Positions 51,712 through 61,988 of a stretch of 64,000 bases of DNA are shown here, one piece after another (position 1 is the first letter of the stretch; every line of letters begins with the position of its first letter). The notes below the pieces were generated by a model. The model saw only the letters and a program-made list of their open reading frames with translations. It searched no databases and had not been told where the DNA came from. The stretch is from Pelagibacteraceae bacterium AG-349-L17 (GTDB taxonomy: Bacteria > Pseudomonadota > Alphaproteobacteria > Pelagibacterales > Pelagibacteraceae), in assembly GCA_003278805.1 (NCBI GenBank), contig QCDC01000002.1, positions 54,771 to 118,770 on the forward strand. Direction: 5' to 3'. The position numbers were made by a program, and so were the translations under genes.

Positions 51712-53937
51712 ATGCTCAAAAAAATATTATTTTTAGGTTTAACTATATCAATATTAATATTTTCAAATAATCTCTTTGCTGAAATAAATTCAGTTGTACC
51801 TTTAAAAAAACCTATTTTAAGTAAAGAAGAAATTCAAAAGAAAATATCTATAAATATCCTTAAACCATTAAAGAAGCCCACGAAAACCAAAGAAATTAAA
51901 ATCGAAGAAGTGATTGTTAAAAAAGAGTTGGTTTTAAAAGAAAAAAAATTAAGTTTTAAAATACCAAAGAAAAAACCAACGATAGCTGGCACTAGCACAG
52001 CTAAAAATATTAAAATTTCACGATATTATAGTAAAAAAGACTTCGGGTTAGCTAAAAAAGCTATTTCAGAAATGCAAAAAAGTAAATGGTCTTCTGCGCT
52101 TAAAATAGCAAAAAAAGCAAAAGACAAATCTATTTATAATTTTATACAATGGAGACATCTTTTAACGTCTGGTAACCAGGCGTCATTTTACGATTATCAA
52201 GTTTTTTTAAATAAAAATTCAGATTATCCTAGAATAAGCAGGGTAGAATATCTTGCTGAACATAAACTATCTACAGAAAGTGTTTCACCAAAAAAAATAA
52301 TAAATTGGTTTAGAGAAAAAGATCCATTAAGTGGCTATGGAAAAATGATACTTGGAGAAAGTCATGTTTTAATTGGTGACAAAAATAAAGGTATAAAACT
52401 AATTAAAGAAGGTTGGATAACAGCGGATTTATCCAAAAATGAATTAAAATATTTTAGAAAAAAATATAAAAAATATTTAAATGCAGATGACTATATCAAA
52501 CGAGCTGATTATTTAGCTTGGAACGGAGATCGTTGGGATTTACAAAGGTTAATAAGATATCTACCAAAAGATTATGAACTTTTATATAACGCAAGATATC
52601 TCTTAATTAGTAAAGGCTATGGGGTTGACCAAGCTATAGCAAATGTTCCTGAAAAATTTAAAAATGATGCCGGATTAAACTATGATCGATTAAAATGGAG
52701 AAGAAAAAAAGGACGTGTAGACTCTTCAACAGAAATTTTATTGAAAATAAGAAATGATAAAGAGTATTTAGTTAGACCTGATAAGTGGTGGAAAGAAAGA
52801 GAAATTATCTCAAGAGCATTGCTTTATAAAAAGAAATATGAAATTTCATATAAAATTTCAAGTAATCATGGAATGACTGAAGGCTCCGAATATGCTGCAG
52901 CAGAATGGATGAGTGGCTGGATAGCATTAAGTTTTTTAAATGATCCAATGACTGCTAAAGATCATTTTAAAAATTTTTATGAAAATGTTAGTTATCCAAT
53001 AAGTTTATCTAGAGGTGCGTATTGGCTTGGAAGAGCATATGAGAAAATAGGCGAAAGAGAGCAATCAAATAATTGGTACAGAGAAGCCACAAAATATCTT
53101 ACTACTTACTATGGTCAACTAGCTTTTTTAAAATTAAATCCAAATGGAAAATTTGAGTTAGAAAAAGATATGGTAATTGATCCAAAATATAGAATTCAAT
53201 TTTTTAATAAAGAGCTTGTAAAAATTTCTTATCTTCTAGATGAATTAAAGAAAGATAAATACACAAAACATATTTTAAGACATTTAGCTAATGACAATAT
53301 AGCAAAAGGTAGTGAAGTTTTGGCTGCAGAATTAGCTACAAGTATTAATAGATATGACTTTGCTATTCAGGTTTCAAAAATTGCGTCTTATCAAAAAAGA
53401 TTTCATAATAAATACAATTATCCAATAATTAGCACTCCTAAATATATTAATAAAAGAAAAATTCCAGAAAGTGCTTTGATCTTATCCATAATTAGACAAG
53501 AAAGTGAATTTGATTTAGAGGCTAATAGTCATGCTGGCGCTAAAGGATTAATGCAATTGATGCCCTACACAGCAAAATTAGTTTCAAAACAAGCCAAACT
53601 TCCTTATTCAAAATCAAGATTAACCACTGATCCAGAATATAATATTAATTTAGGCTCACATTATATTGCAGGTTTAATTCTACAATATGATGGTGCTTAC
53701 CCTTTTGCAGTCGCTGCGTATAATGCAGGACCCAATAGAGTTAAATATTGGAAGAAAATAAATAAAGATCCACAAAAAAAACAAGTTGATTATGTTGATT
53801 GGGTTGAGTTAATAAAATTTAGAGAAACAAGAAATTACGTACAGCGTGTAATGGAAAATTATAATGTCTATAGATATATTTTGGAACAACGACCTGTACC
53901 TATGAAAAACTTTTTTAAAGATCAGCCTCTATTTTAA
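51712..53937 (+). CDS. slt: soluble lytic murein transglycosylase
   Basis: Slt is a periplasmic exo-type lytic transglycosylase. The 741-residue protein has a signal peptide (about 1-23, LFAEINS), a Lys/Pro-rich linker (about 30-95), a long helical super-ring U-domain and a C-terminal SLT domain. The last has SALILSIIRQESEFDLEANSHAGAKGLMQLMPYTAKLVSK (catalytic Glu) and PFAVAAYNAGPNRVKYW. The TAA stop touches the CCA end of the opposite-strand tRNA-Ser. Confidence 0.94.
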   Translation: MLKKILFLGLTISILIFSNNLFAEINSVVPLKKPILSKEEIQKKISINILKPLKKPTKTKEIKIEEVIVKKELVLKEKKLSFKIPKKKPTIAGTSTAKNIKISRYYSKKDFGLAKKAISEMQKSKWSSALKIAKKAKDKSIYNFIQWRHLLTSGNQASFYDYQVFLNKNSDYPRISRVEYLAEHKLSTESVSPKKIINWFREKDPLSGYGKMILGESHVLIGDKNKGIKLIKEGWITADLSKNELKYFRKKYKKYLNADDYIKRADYLAWNGDRWDLQRLIRYLPKDYELLYNARYLLISKGYGVDQAIANVPEKFKNDAGLNYDRLKWRRKKGRVDSSTEILLKIRNDKEYLVRPDKWWKEREIISRALLYKKKYEISYKISSNHGMTEGSEYAAAEWMSGWIALSFLNDPMTAKDHFKNFYENVSYPISLSRGAYWLGRAYEKIGEREQSNNWYREATKYLTTYYGQLAFLKLNPNGKFELEKDMVIDPKYRIQFFNKELVKISYLLDELKKDKYTKHILRHLANDNIAKGSEVLAAELATSINRYDFAIQVSKIASYQKRFHNKYNYPIISTPKYINKRKIPESALILSIIRQESEFDLEANSHAGAKGLMQLMPYTAKLVSKQAKLPYSKSRLTTDPEYNINLGSHYIAGLILQYDGAYPFAVAAYNAGPNRVKYWKKINKDPQKKQVDYVDWVELIKFRETRNYVQRVMENYNVYRYILEQRPVPMKNFFKDQPLF

Positions 53938-54029
53938 TGGCGGAAGAGGAGGGATTCGAACCCTCGGTACAAGTTTCCTCGCACGGTCATTTAGCAAACG
54001 ACTGGTTTCAGCCTCTCACCCACTCTTCC
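53938..54029 (-). tRNA. tRNA-Ser (anticodon GCT)
   Basis: On the minus strand, the acceptor GGAAGAG pairs with CTCTTCC, then discriminator G and encoded CCA. The anticodon arm is GTCGT-TTGCTAA-ATGAC, giving GCT. A long variable arm follows, and the T-loop is GGGTTCGAATCCC. It decodes AGC/AGU and is 92 nt long. Confidence 0.97.
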
Positions 54030-54055
54030 GTATGACATTGTGTATTAAGCGATTG

Positions 54056-54071
54056 TATTGAAAATTCAATA
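54056..54071. promoter_or_regulatory. perfect inverted repeat upstream of the sarcosine oxidase operon
   Basis: TATTGAA-AA-TTCAATA forms a perfect 7-2-7 palindrome 25 bases before the soxB start. It lies in the only 67 bases between tRNA-Ser and soxB, where the operon promoter must be. A regulator-binding site is possible. In such AT-rich DNA a chance repeat of this size is also plausible. Confidence 0.3.
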
Positions 54072-54096
54072 TATATAAAGTAATTATTCAATTATT

Positions 54097-55350
54097 ATGA
54101 GAAATAAGTACTCAGTATTTTCGTTAATTAAAAATGCTCTTTCATATCATGAAAATTGGCAAAGAGCGTGGAAAGATCCTGCTCCTAAAAAAGAGTACGA
54201 TGCAGTTATTGTTGGTGGTGGTGGTCACGGATTAGCAACAGCCTACTATTTAGCAAAAAAACATAATATGAATAATATTGCTGTAGTCGAGAAAGGTTGG
54301 ATTGGTGGAGGAAATACTGGACGGAATACTACAATTATTAGATCAAATTATTTATGGGACGCCAGTGCAGGATTATATGATCATGCATTAAAAATTTGGG
54401 AAGGTTTATCTCAAGAACTAAACTATAATGTAATGTTTAGTCAAAGAGGTGTAATGAACCTTGCACATAATTTACAAGATGTTAGAGATTTAAAAAGACG
54501 AACACATGCTAATAGACTAAATGGAATTGACGCAGTCTACTTGAGCACAGAAGAAGTTAAAAAATTTTGTCCAATTATAAATACATCACCAGATATTAGA
54601 TACCCTGTTTTAGGAGGAACTTTACAACGTAGAGCTGGCACAGCAAGACACGATGCAGTTGCTTGGGGATATGCAAGAGGAGCTGATGCAATGGGTGTCG
54701 ATATTATTCAAAATTGTGAAGTTAAAGGAATAAAAAGAAATGGAGATAGTGTTGAAGGTATAGAAACAACAAAAGGATTTATAAAAACAAAGAAAGTTGG
54801 TGTGGTTGCAGCTGGTCATTCTAGTGTAATAGCTAATATGGCGGGTCTAAGACTTCCACTTGAAAGTAAACCTTTACAGGCTTTAGTTTCTGAACCTGTA
54901 AAACCAATTATTGATACAGTTGTAATGTCTAACGCAGTGCATGCTTATGTCAGTCAATCTGACAAAGGAGAATTGGTCATTGGTGCTGGAACAGATGATT
55001 ATGTTTCTTATACTCAAAAAGGTAGTCATCAAATAGTTGAAGGAACATTAAACGCTATATTAGAATTATATCCAATTTTCAGTAGAATGAGAATGTTAAG
55101 ACAATGGGGAGGAATAGTAGATATTTGTCCTGACGCTAGTCCAATTTTAAGTAAAACTTCAATTAAAGGATTATACTTTAATTGTGGTTGGGGTACTGGA
55201 GGATTTAAAGCAACTCCTGGATCTGGAGATTTGTTTGCACACACTATCGCAAATGATGAACCACACAAACTTAATGCTGCATTTAATTTAAATAGATTTG
55301 TAAGCGGAGACCTTGTTGATGAACATGGGGCTGCAGCGGTTGCTCATTAA
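54097..55350 (+). CDS. soxB: sarcosine oxidase beta subunit
   Basis: This is the flavoprotein subunit of heterotetrameric sarcosine oxidase, which oxidatively demethylates sarcosine to glycine and passes the methyl group to tetrahydrofolate. The 417-residue protein has the FAD-binding [22 protein letters not shown], '[22 protein letters not shown]' and a C-terminal '[20 protein letters not shown]'. It heads soxBDAG; its stop overlaps the start of soxD. No glycine-betaine or dimethylglycine demethylase gene is seen beside it. Confidence 0.97.
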   Translation: MRNKYSVFSLIKNALSYHENWQRAWKDPAPKKEYDAVIVGGGGHGLATAYYLAKKHNMNNIAVVEKGWIGGGNTGRNTTIIRSNYLWDASAGLYDHALKIWEGLSQELNYNVMFSQRGVMNLAHNLQDVRDLKRRTHANRLNGIDAVYLSTEEVKKFCPIINTSPDIRYPVLGGTLQRRAGTARHDAVAWGYARGADAMGVDIIQNCEVKGIKRNGDSVEGIETTKGFIKTKKVGVVAAGHSSVIANMAGLRLPLESKPLQALVSEPVKPIIDTVVMSNAVHAYVSQSDKGELVIGAGTDDYVSYTQKGSHQIVEGTLNAILELYPIFSRMRMLRQWGGIVDICPDASPILSKTSIKGLYFNCGWGTGGFKATPGSGDLFAHTIANDEPHKLNAAFNLNRFVSGDLVDEHGAAAVAH

Positions 55351-55625
55351 TGTTTTTAATAAACTGTCCATACTGTGGAGAACGAGATCAGCAAGAATTT
55401 AAGGCTGGAGGTGAAGCTCATATCGAGAGACCTAAGCAACCAACAGAATTAAGTGATGATGAGTGGGCAGAGTATTTATTTATGAGAAAAAATATTAAAG
55501 GTGTTCAATTTGAAAGATGGAATCATGCACATGGTTGTCGTAAATGGTTTAATATGGTTAGAGACACTTCTAACGATGAAATAAAAGCAATTTATAAAAT
55601 GGGTGAAAAACCACCTTCTCAATAA
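55350..55625 (+). CDS. soxD: sarcosine oxidase delta subunit
   Basis: SoxD is the small zinc-binding subunit. The 91-residue protein has NCPYCGERDQQEF at the N-terminus, HIERP, 'WAEYLFMRKNIKG' and 'ERWNHAHGCRKWFNMVRDT' containing the other zinc ligands. It starts within the stop of soxB. Confidence 0.96.
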   Translation: MFLINCPYCGERDQQEFKAGGEAHIERPKQPTELSDDEWAEYLFMRKNIKGVQFERWNHAHGCRKWFNMVRDTSNDEIKAIYKMGEKPPSQ

Positions 55626-55626
55626 A

Positions 55627-58600
55627 ATGACTAAAAACTTAAGAATAAAATCGAGTGAGTACATTGATGAAACTAATAGAATTTCCTTTAAATTTAATGG
55701 CAAAACTTACCATGGATTTAAAGGCGATACTTTAGCATCAGCATTACTTGCAAACGATGTTCATTTAGTTGGAAGAAGTTTTAAATATCATAGACCAAGA
55801 GGAATTATGACGTCTGGTTCTGAAGAACCAAATGCTATAGTTCAAGTAAACCCTGGTACCAATAGAACGGAACCCAATGTTAGAGCAACAGAGGTCGAGA
55901 TTTATGAAGGTTTAGAGGCATCAAGTCAAAATTGTTGGCCAAGTGTTGAATTTGATATTGGTGGAATAAACAATTTTCTCTCCCCTTTTTTTCCAGCAGG
56001 TTTTTATTATAAAACATTTATGTGGCCTGCTAGTTTCTGGGAGAAATATGAATTTTTCATACGACACTCCGCTGGTTTAGGGAAATCACCAACAACAACT
56101 GATCCTGACATTTATGATCACCGTAATGTTCACTGTGATGTATTGGTTGTAGGTGCAGGTATATCGGGAATTATGGCAGCAAAAAATGCAGCTAAAAATA
56201 ATTTTAAAACGTTGTTAGTTGAAGAAAAAAATGAACTTGGTGGATCAACTATTTATGAAAATAATGAATTTAACAAAATTGATAACAAAGCCCCTTCAGA
56301 GTGGTTAAAAAAAGAAATAGAGGAACTTAAAAATATTAAAAATCTTGAAATAAAAACTAGAACAAGTGTAGCTGCTTATCACCAATATAATTATCTTTTG
56401 GCTAGAGAAAATCTAACTGATCATTTAGAGGCAAAAGATAAAACAAATAAAATCAGACAAAGACTTCTTAAAATTAGAGCTAAGAAAGTTATTTTAGCTA
56501 CAGGTGCATTAGAAAGACCTTTGATATTTAATAATAATGATAGACCAGGAATAATGCTTTCATCTGCAATAAAAAAATACAGTGAATTTTATGGTGTTGC
56601 GTGTGGTAGTAAAAATGTCTTTTTTACTAATAATGATAGTGCATATGAAAGTGCTATGTCACTATACAACAAGGGTATCAATGTTGAAGCAATAATTGAT
56701 ATTAGAGAACAATCCGAAAGTAAAATTGTTAAAAAAGTAAAAGAAGCAGGTATTAAAATTTACTGGTCACACTCAATTGTTAATACAACTGGTTATAAAA
56801 GACTAAATAGTATTTCAATAATGAAACTATCTAATGATGGTACTTCAGTTACTGGAAGTAAAATTTCTATTTCATGTGATTGCTTAGGAGTTGCTGGTGG
56901 CTGGACACCTGCTGTACATTTATATACACAATCAGGAAGCAAACTTAAATTTGATGAAGAAAAAAAAGTTTTCTTACCAAATCAGAATACATCTGAACAA
57001 ATAAGTGTAGGATCTTGTGGTGGAGATTTTAAAATTGATGAAATCATTAAAAATCTAAATCAAAAACTAAAAGATACTCTAAATATTAATGAAACAGATT
57101 TAGATAGTATTAAAGTTGAGATTGATCAGGAAAATTCAAAAAGAAATATTTGGTTACTACCTTCCGATAAACCTTTAGGCAAAACTAAACCATTTGTAGA
57201 TTATCAAAACGATGCAACGGCTAAAGATATAAAATTAGCATTAAGAGAAGGTTTTAGATCTATTGAGCATGTTAAAAGATATACGACTACCGGTATGGGA
57301 ACTGATCAAGGTAAACTAGGAAATATGCATGCGTTAGGCATAATTGCAGATACAGCAGGCGTTAAAATGGGAGAATTAGGGACCACTACATTTAGACCTC
57401 CTTACACACCATTAACATTTGGAACTATTGTAGGTCGAAATGTAGGAAAGTTTTTTGATATTTTTAGAAGAACGCCAATGAATGATTGGCATGTTGAAAA
57501 TAAAGCTGAATTTGAAAATGTCGGACAATGGAAGAGAGCATGGTACTACCCTATTAACGGAGAAACTATGCATCAAGCAGTTCAAAGAGAAAGTAAAGCT
57601 GCTAGAGAAAGTGCTGGTATACTGGATGCCTCTACTCTTGGTAAAATTGATATTCAAGGAAGTGATGCTTCTGAATTCTTAAATAGAGTTTATACAAATG
57701 CTTGGTCAAAATTAGCTATAGGGAAATGTAGATATGGGTTAATGCTAAATGAAGATGGTATGGTTTATGATGATGGAGTTACAACAAGATTAGGTGAAAA
57801 TCATTACATCATGACCACAACAACTGGTGGAGCAGCAAATGTTTTAGGTAAACTTGAAGACTATCTTCAAACAGAATGGCCTGAGCTTGATGTTTATTTA
57901 ACCTCTGTAACAGATCATTATGCTACAGCGAGTTTATGCGGACCTTATAGTAAAAAAATTCTTAAAAAAATAATTCCTGATTTAGATTTATCAGATGAAA
58001 ACTTTCCGCACATGTCATTCAAAGAATCAAAAATTGGCAATATTCAATGTAGAATAATGAGAATTAGTTTTACTGGAGAACACAGTTACGAAATAAATGT
58101 TCAAGCAAGTTATGGAAAAGATTTATGGGAAAAGTGTATAGAGGCAGGTAAAGAGTTTAACATTACTCCTTATGGGACTGAGACAATGCACTTATTAAGA
58201 GCAGAAAAAGGTTTTATTATTGTTGGACAAGATACAGATGGAACAATGACTCCTATCGATCTTCAAATGGATTGGATAGTAAGCAAGAAGAAATACGATT
58301 TCATAGGAAAAAGATCTCTTTATAGATCTGATACAATGAGAGAAGATAGAAAGCAATTAGTAGGTTTATTAACTGATGATCCAAATATTGTTTTAGAAGA
58401 AGGAGCACAAATAGTTTCTGAATTAAATCAAAGTCCAGTAGAAATGCTTGGACATGTAACTTCAAGTTATTTCAGTCCAAACCTAAAGAAATCAATAGCA
58501 CTTGCAGTAGTTAGAGGTGGAAAAGATATGATGGGAAAAAAACTTTTTGTGCCTATGGAAAATAAAAATATTAATGTCACTGTTGCGAATCCAGTATTTT

Positions 58601-58632
58601 ATGATGAGAAAAATGAGAGGTTAAATGCTTAA
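55627..58632 (+). CDS. soxA: sarcosine oxidase alpha subunit
   Basis: SoxA is the large subunit. The N-terminal part carries 'GDTLASALLANDVHLVGRSFKYHRPRG', the NAD/FAD-binding CDVLVVGAGISGIMAAKNAAK is at about 170-190, and a GcvT-like folate-binding aminomethyltransferase domain fills the C-terminal ~390 residues (EYANVGQWKRAWYY-like start, 'GLMLNEDGMVYDDGVTTRL', 'HLLRAEKGFIIVGQDTDGTMTP'). I used the ATG at 55627 (MTKNLRIK), one base after the soxD stop. An earlier in-frame codon (55603) lies inside soxD. The protein is about 1001 residues, normal for SoxA. Confidence 0.96.
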   Translation: MTKNLRIKSSEYIDETNRISFKFNGKTYHGFKGDTLASALLANDVHLVGRSFKYHRPRGIMTSGSEEPNAIVQVNPGTNRTEPNVRATEVEIYEGLEASSQNCWPSVEFDIGGINNFLSPFFPAGFYYKTFMWPASFWEKYEFFIRHSAGLGKSPTTTDPDIYDHRNVHCDVLVVGAGISGIMAAKNAAKNNFKTLLVEEKNELGGSTIYENNEFNKIDNKAPSEWLKKEIEELKNIKNLEIKTRTSVAAYHQYNYLLARENLTDHLEAKDKTNKIRQRLLKIRAKKVILATGALERPLIFNNNDRPGIMLSSAIKKYSEFYGVACGSKNVFFTNNDSAYESAMSLYNKGINVEAIIDIREQSESKIVKKVKEAGIKIYWSHSIVNTTGYKRLNSISIMKLSNDGTSVTGSKISISCDCLGVAGGWTPAVHLYTQSGSKLKFDEEKKVFLPNQNTSEQISVGSCGGDFKIDEIIKNLNQKLKDTLNINETDLDSIKVEIDQENSKRNIWLLPSDKPLGKTKPFVDYQNDATAKDIKLALREGFRSIEHVKRYTTTGMGTDQGKLGNMHALGIIADTAGVKMGELGTTTFRPPYTPLTFGTIVGRNVGKFFDIFRRTPMNDWHVENKAEFENVGQWKRAWYYPINGETMHQAVQRESKAARESAGILDASTLGKIDIQGSDASEFLNRVYTNAWSKLAIGKCRYGLMLNEDGMVYDDGVTTRLGENHYIMTTTTGGAANVLGKLEDYLQTEWPELDVYLTSVTDHYATASLCGPYSKKILKKIIPDLDLSDENFPHMSFKESKIGNIQCRIMRISFTGEHSYEINVQASYGKDLWEKCIEAGKEFNITPYGTETMHLLRAEKGFIIVGQDTDGTMTPIDLQMDWIVSKKKYDFIGKRSLYRSDTMREDRKQLVGLLTDDPNIVLEEGAQIVSELNQSPVEMLGHVTSSYFSPNLKKSIALAVVRGGKDMMGKKLFVPMENKNINVTVANPVFYDEKNERLNA

Positions 58633-59188
58633 CTATAATTCAGTTATTAAAAATGAAATGAAGCAAGAAAGTATTTCTGTAAAGGAAATCTCTCCAGTAA
58701 TAAAAATTAATTTGAGAGGTAAAAAAAGAGAATTTTTAACAAATGTTGGTAAAAATGTTAATATGATCTTGCCAACTGAGGCAAACACTTCAACAACGAG
58801 TGATAAATTAACAGCAATATGGCTTAGTCCAGACGAATGGATGATAATCTCAAATGAGCTGGCAAGTAAAGACACTAATAAATCTGATCTATATGAAATG
58901 TTATTTAATAGTATTTCAAAAACAAATTTAGGTGCTGTTATAGATGTAACAGATCAATTTGTTCAATTAGAACTTAAAGGTGAAAATGTCTATGAAATCT
59001 TTTCAGCAGGATCTCCCTTTAATTTTAATGAATTTAAAGAAAAAAAAGGATCAACAGCTCAGACTGTTTTAAATCATATAGATGTAATTCTTCACCATAA
59101 AGATGAAAATATTTTAAATCTGTTTGTTAGAAGATCTTTTGCTGAACATCTTTGTTCTTGGATTGAAGACTGTGCATCAAGATTATAA
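58625..59188 (+). CDS. soxG: sarcosine oxidase gamma subunit
   Basis: SoxG is the gamma subunit of the heterotetramer. This 187-residue protein shows 'INLRGKKREFL', 'WLSPDEWMIIS', 'VIDVTDQFVQLELKGENVYEIFSAGSPFNFNEF' and 'FVRRSFAEHLCSWIEDC', as in other SoxG. It overlaps soxA by 8 bases and ends the operon, 2 bases before the convergent nuclease gene. Confidence 0.93.
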   Translation: MLNYNSVIKNEMKQESISVKEISPVIKINLRGKKREFLTNVGKNVNMILPTEANTSTTSDKLTAIWLSPDEWMIISNELASKDTNKSDLYEMLFNSISKTNLGAVIDVTDQFVQLELKGENVYEIFSAGSPFNFNEFKEKKGSTAQTVLNHIDVILHHKDENILNLFVRRSFAEHLCSWIEDCASRL

Positions 59189-59190
59189 AC

Positions 59191-59718
59191 TTATTTTTTT
59201 CTTCTAAAGTCCCATGGCATTTCAAATTTACCTTGCCAAAGGCCTTTTTTTTCATTTTTAGCATTAATTTCGTTTGATATATATTTTTTTGAGTATTTTC
59301 TATAAGCTACTGCATAACCGTTTGAAACTAGCCAAGAATTCAAGTTTAAATTTCTTTTATAACATTCTCCAATAAATCTTTTGTATCTATCAACATCCAA
59401 AATTTTACAAGTTATTACTTTGTTATTTATTTTTTTTTGTAATTTTTGAGTTGAAATTTTTCCACATGGATAATCTTTAGTAAAAGTAAAAAAAATTATT
59501 GTTAGATATGGTTTTTTACACATTTGCTTGAATTCAGGTGCATCAATTCCGTATAATCTTATCTTTTTTGAATTTATTTTTATTGTATCACCATCAATAA
59601 TTTGAGCATTTCCAGAAATTTCTTTAATCTCTTCAGACCTAACATCGTTATATGTGAGAATAAAAAAAATCGAACAAATTATAATTAAAATTATCGCTTT
59701 TCTTTTTGTAAAAAACAT
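59191..59718 (-). CDS. exported thermonuclease (SNase-like) protein
   Basis: This 175-residue protein has an N-terminal signal or anchor (AIILIIICSIFFILTYNDV) and a staphylococcal-nuclease OB fold. IDGDTIKINSKKIRLYGIDAPEFKQMC gives the metal-binding Asp/Arg residues. 'DVDRYKRFIGECYKRNLNLNSWLVSNGYAVAYRKYS' has the second catalytic Arg and the tail of the fold. It should degrade nucleic acid in the periplasm. It is convergent with soxG. Confidence 0.9.
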   Translation of the reverse strand: MFFTKRKAIILIIICSIFFILTYNDVRSEEIKEISGNAQIIDGDTIKINSKKIRLYGIDAPEFKQMCKKPYLTIIFFTFTKDYPCGKISTQKLQKKINNKVITCKILDVDRYKRFIGECYKRNLNLNSWLVSNGYAVAYRKYSKKYISNEINAKNEKKGLWQGKFEMPWDFRRKK

Positions 59719-59730
59719 ACTTAAAAAATA

Positions 59731-61068
59731 TTAAATATTAGCTAATTTATGTTTAATATAATATTTGACATAAAAAAGTAACATCAATGATATCAACCAT
59801 TGAAAGATAGCCCAAATATAAAAAAAAGTTTTAAAATCTGCATTTAAATACTTTGCAATGTAAAAGGATAAAACTGGTACTATAACATTTCTGCCAATAT
59901 TATTAATCATGGCTTTTTCAGATTTTTTTAAAGCCATAAAGAATCCATTTGATAAGAAAAATATTGGATAAGCAGGTAAAATAAATGCTGAAATCTTAAG
60001 GTACATCGAGCCATGCATAATTACCTCTGGGTTTGAAGAAAAGAATTTAGGAACAATGTCAGCACTTATAAAAATAACTACACCTGCGATTAACATTATA
60101 ATTAGACCGTATTTTATTGAAGTAAAATAGGATTGCTCCACTCTATAGTAATATTTTGCACCAATATTTTGTGCAATTATAGAAATTATTGCTGTATTAA
60201 TTCCTAATATTGGTAACAAAACTACTTGCTCAATTCTTGTGGCAGATCCATACCCTGCTACAGCATATTCACCAAATAACCCAACATATGTAAAAACAAT
60301 TGTTGCAGCAATAGAATACCCTAATATGGCAATTGTAATTGGCATTGATTGAAAAAAAATATTTTTTAAGAAAAAAAATTTAGCTTTGAAATGCTCTAAA
60401 GTTATTTGTTTAATTCTTTGATTATTTAATATTTTTATTAAAATAACCAACAAAGATACAAATTGAGCAATTAAAGTTGCTATCCCAATACCAGTTATTC
60501 CTAATGGTGGTATAAATAAAAAACCAAATATAAAAATTGGATTTAAAATAATGTTTAAGAAAAAAGAAAATATTAGAACATTTCTGTAAGTTTTAGTATC
60601 TCCTTCTGCATGTAAGAATGAATTTAATGCTACTACTAAAATAAATAATATCGTACCTAAAAAAATTATATTTATATATTCAAGTCCAAGAATTGTTACT
60701 TCTTGAGAGGAATTCATTAATAAGAATATCTTTTCACCAAAAGCAAATCCTAAAATAGATACAACTATTGAGATTATAATCGAATAAATGATTACATTTC
60801 CAAAATAACTTAAAACATTTTTTTCTTTTTTTTCTCCTATACTACTGCCAATCAATGATGTTCCTGCTACGGTAACTCCAATGGATGTCGCGATAATCAA
60901 AAAATATATCGGAAAAGACTTGCTCAAAGCTGATAAGGCTTCTGGCGATATTTTTCCTGCATAAAAAGTATCTACGATTGTATAAAGTGTTTGGAATAAG
61001 GTTCCTACACTTGCCGGTACAGCAAGTTTTCTTACTAACAACGAAACTTCATCTTTTAATAAATTCAT
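59731..61068 (-). CDS. MATE family efflux transporter
   Basis: This 445-residue protein has about 12 spans. 'LAVPASVGTLFQTLYTIVDTFYAGKISPEALSALSKSFPIYF' is the classic MATE N-terminus, with 'GTSLIGSSIGEKKEKN' and 'QNIGAKYYYRVEQSYFTSI' mirroring it in the second half. MATE proteins export drugs or metabolites using Na+ or H+ gradients. The substrate is unknown. It lies 12 bases downstream of trhO. Confidence 0.93.
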   Translation of the reverse strand: MNLLKDEVSLLVRKLAVPASVGTLFQTLYTIVDTFYAGKISPEALSALSKSFPIYFLIIATSIGVTVAGTSLIGSSIGEKKEKNVLSYFGNVIIYSIIISIVVSILGFAFGEKIFLLMNSSQEVTILGLEYINIIFLGTILFILVVALNSFLHAEGDTKTYRNVLIFSFFLNIILNPIFIFGFLFIPPLGITGIGIATLIAQFVSLLVILIKILNNQRIKQITLEHFKAKFFFLKNIFFQSMPITIAILGYSIAATIVFTYVGLFGEYAVAGYGSATRIEQVVLLPILGINTAIISIIAQNIGAKYYYRVEQSYFTSIKYGLIIMLIAGVVIFISADIVPKFFSSNPEVIMHGSMYLKISAFILPAYPIFFLSNGFFMALKKSEKAMINNIGRNVIVPVLSFYIAKYLNADFKTFFYIWAIFQWLISLMLLFYVKYYIKHKLANI

Positions 61069-61082
61069 TAATTTAAGATTTG

Positions 61083-61988
61083 TTAATACTCTTTTTGGAA
61101 GATATGTCTTTTTCCTGCTTCTTTAGCAAGATTAATTTGTTTTTGTCTCATCCTAAATCTTGATTTTTGATGATCTGTTAGATTGTCGTGACAATTTGGA
61201 CATGAAACACCCTCTTCATATTTTTTTGATTTTTTGTCCTTACGAGATACAGGCTTCCTACAACCGCTACACATTGAGTAAGAACCAACTTTTAGACCAT
61301 GTTTTAAACTAATCCTGTTATCAAAAACAAAGCATTCACCTTTCCATAAACTTTTTTTCTTATTTGTTTTTTTAAGATAATTTAAAATTCCACCATTTAA
61401 CTGATAAATGTTATTAAACCCTTTATTCTCCAAATAAACAGATGCCTTTTCACAACGAATTCCACCAGTACAAAACATAGCAATAGGTTGATTTTTTTTT
61501 AATTTTTTTAGATATTTTGGAAAATCTCTAAAGTTATCAACATCAGGATTGATTGCTCCCTTAAATGTTCCAACATCGTACTCAAATGGTTTTCTCGCAT
61601 CTATAAGAACAGTATCCTTTTCTTTAATCAGCTTATTCCATTTGATTGGATCTACATGGCTATCTTTTTTCTTTATTCTTTTATTTAAAGTTAAATTCAT
61701 AGGAACAACTTCATTTTTAATTTTAACTTTAGGTTTGTGAAACGGTTGAAATAAACTTTTGGAGACATTACTGCTATTAAATTCTTTAAATTTAAGAGTT
61801 CTTTTTAAATTGTTAATTGTGAATTTAATGTCTGCAGCTTCACCAGAGATGGTTCCATTTACTCCTTCTTTAGAGATAATTATCATACCTCTAATGTTTT
61901 TCTTTTTTAAAGTTTCTAATAAAACTTTTTGATTTTTCTTTAGATAAGAAATTTTGACAAATTTATAAAAACCAACTACTTCAAACAT
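61083..61988 (-). CDS. trhO: tRNA uridine(34) hydroxylase (rhodanese-like)
   Basis: TrhO hydroxylates U34 of certain tRNAs as a first step to the 5-oxyacetyl-type wobble modification, using O2. The 301-residue protein has an acylphosphatase-like N-terminus with 'RGMIIISKEGVNGTISG', then the rhodanese domain 'DTVLIDARKPFEYDVGTFKGAINPDVDNFRDFP' and the active Cys in AMFCTGGIRCEKASVYL. Four zinc-like Cys appear near the end (MCSGCRKP...CPNCHD). It overlaps the O-methyltransferase start by one base. Confidence 0.94.
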   Translation of the reverse strand: MFEVVGFYKFVKISYLKKNQKVLLETLKKKNIRGMIIISKEGVNGTISGEAADIKFTINNLKRTLKFKEFNSSNVSKSLFQPFHKPKVKIKNEVVPMNLTLNKRIKKKDSHVDPIKWNKLIKEKDTVLIDARKPFEYDVGTFKGAINPDVDNFRDFPKYLKKLKKNQPIAMFCTGGIRCEKASVYLENKGFNNIYQLNGGILNYLKKTNKKKSLWKGECFVFDNRISLKHGLKVGSYSMCSGCRKPVSRKDKKSKKYEEGVSCPNCHDNLTDHQKSRFRMRQKQINLAKEAGKRHIFQKEY

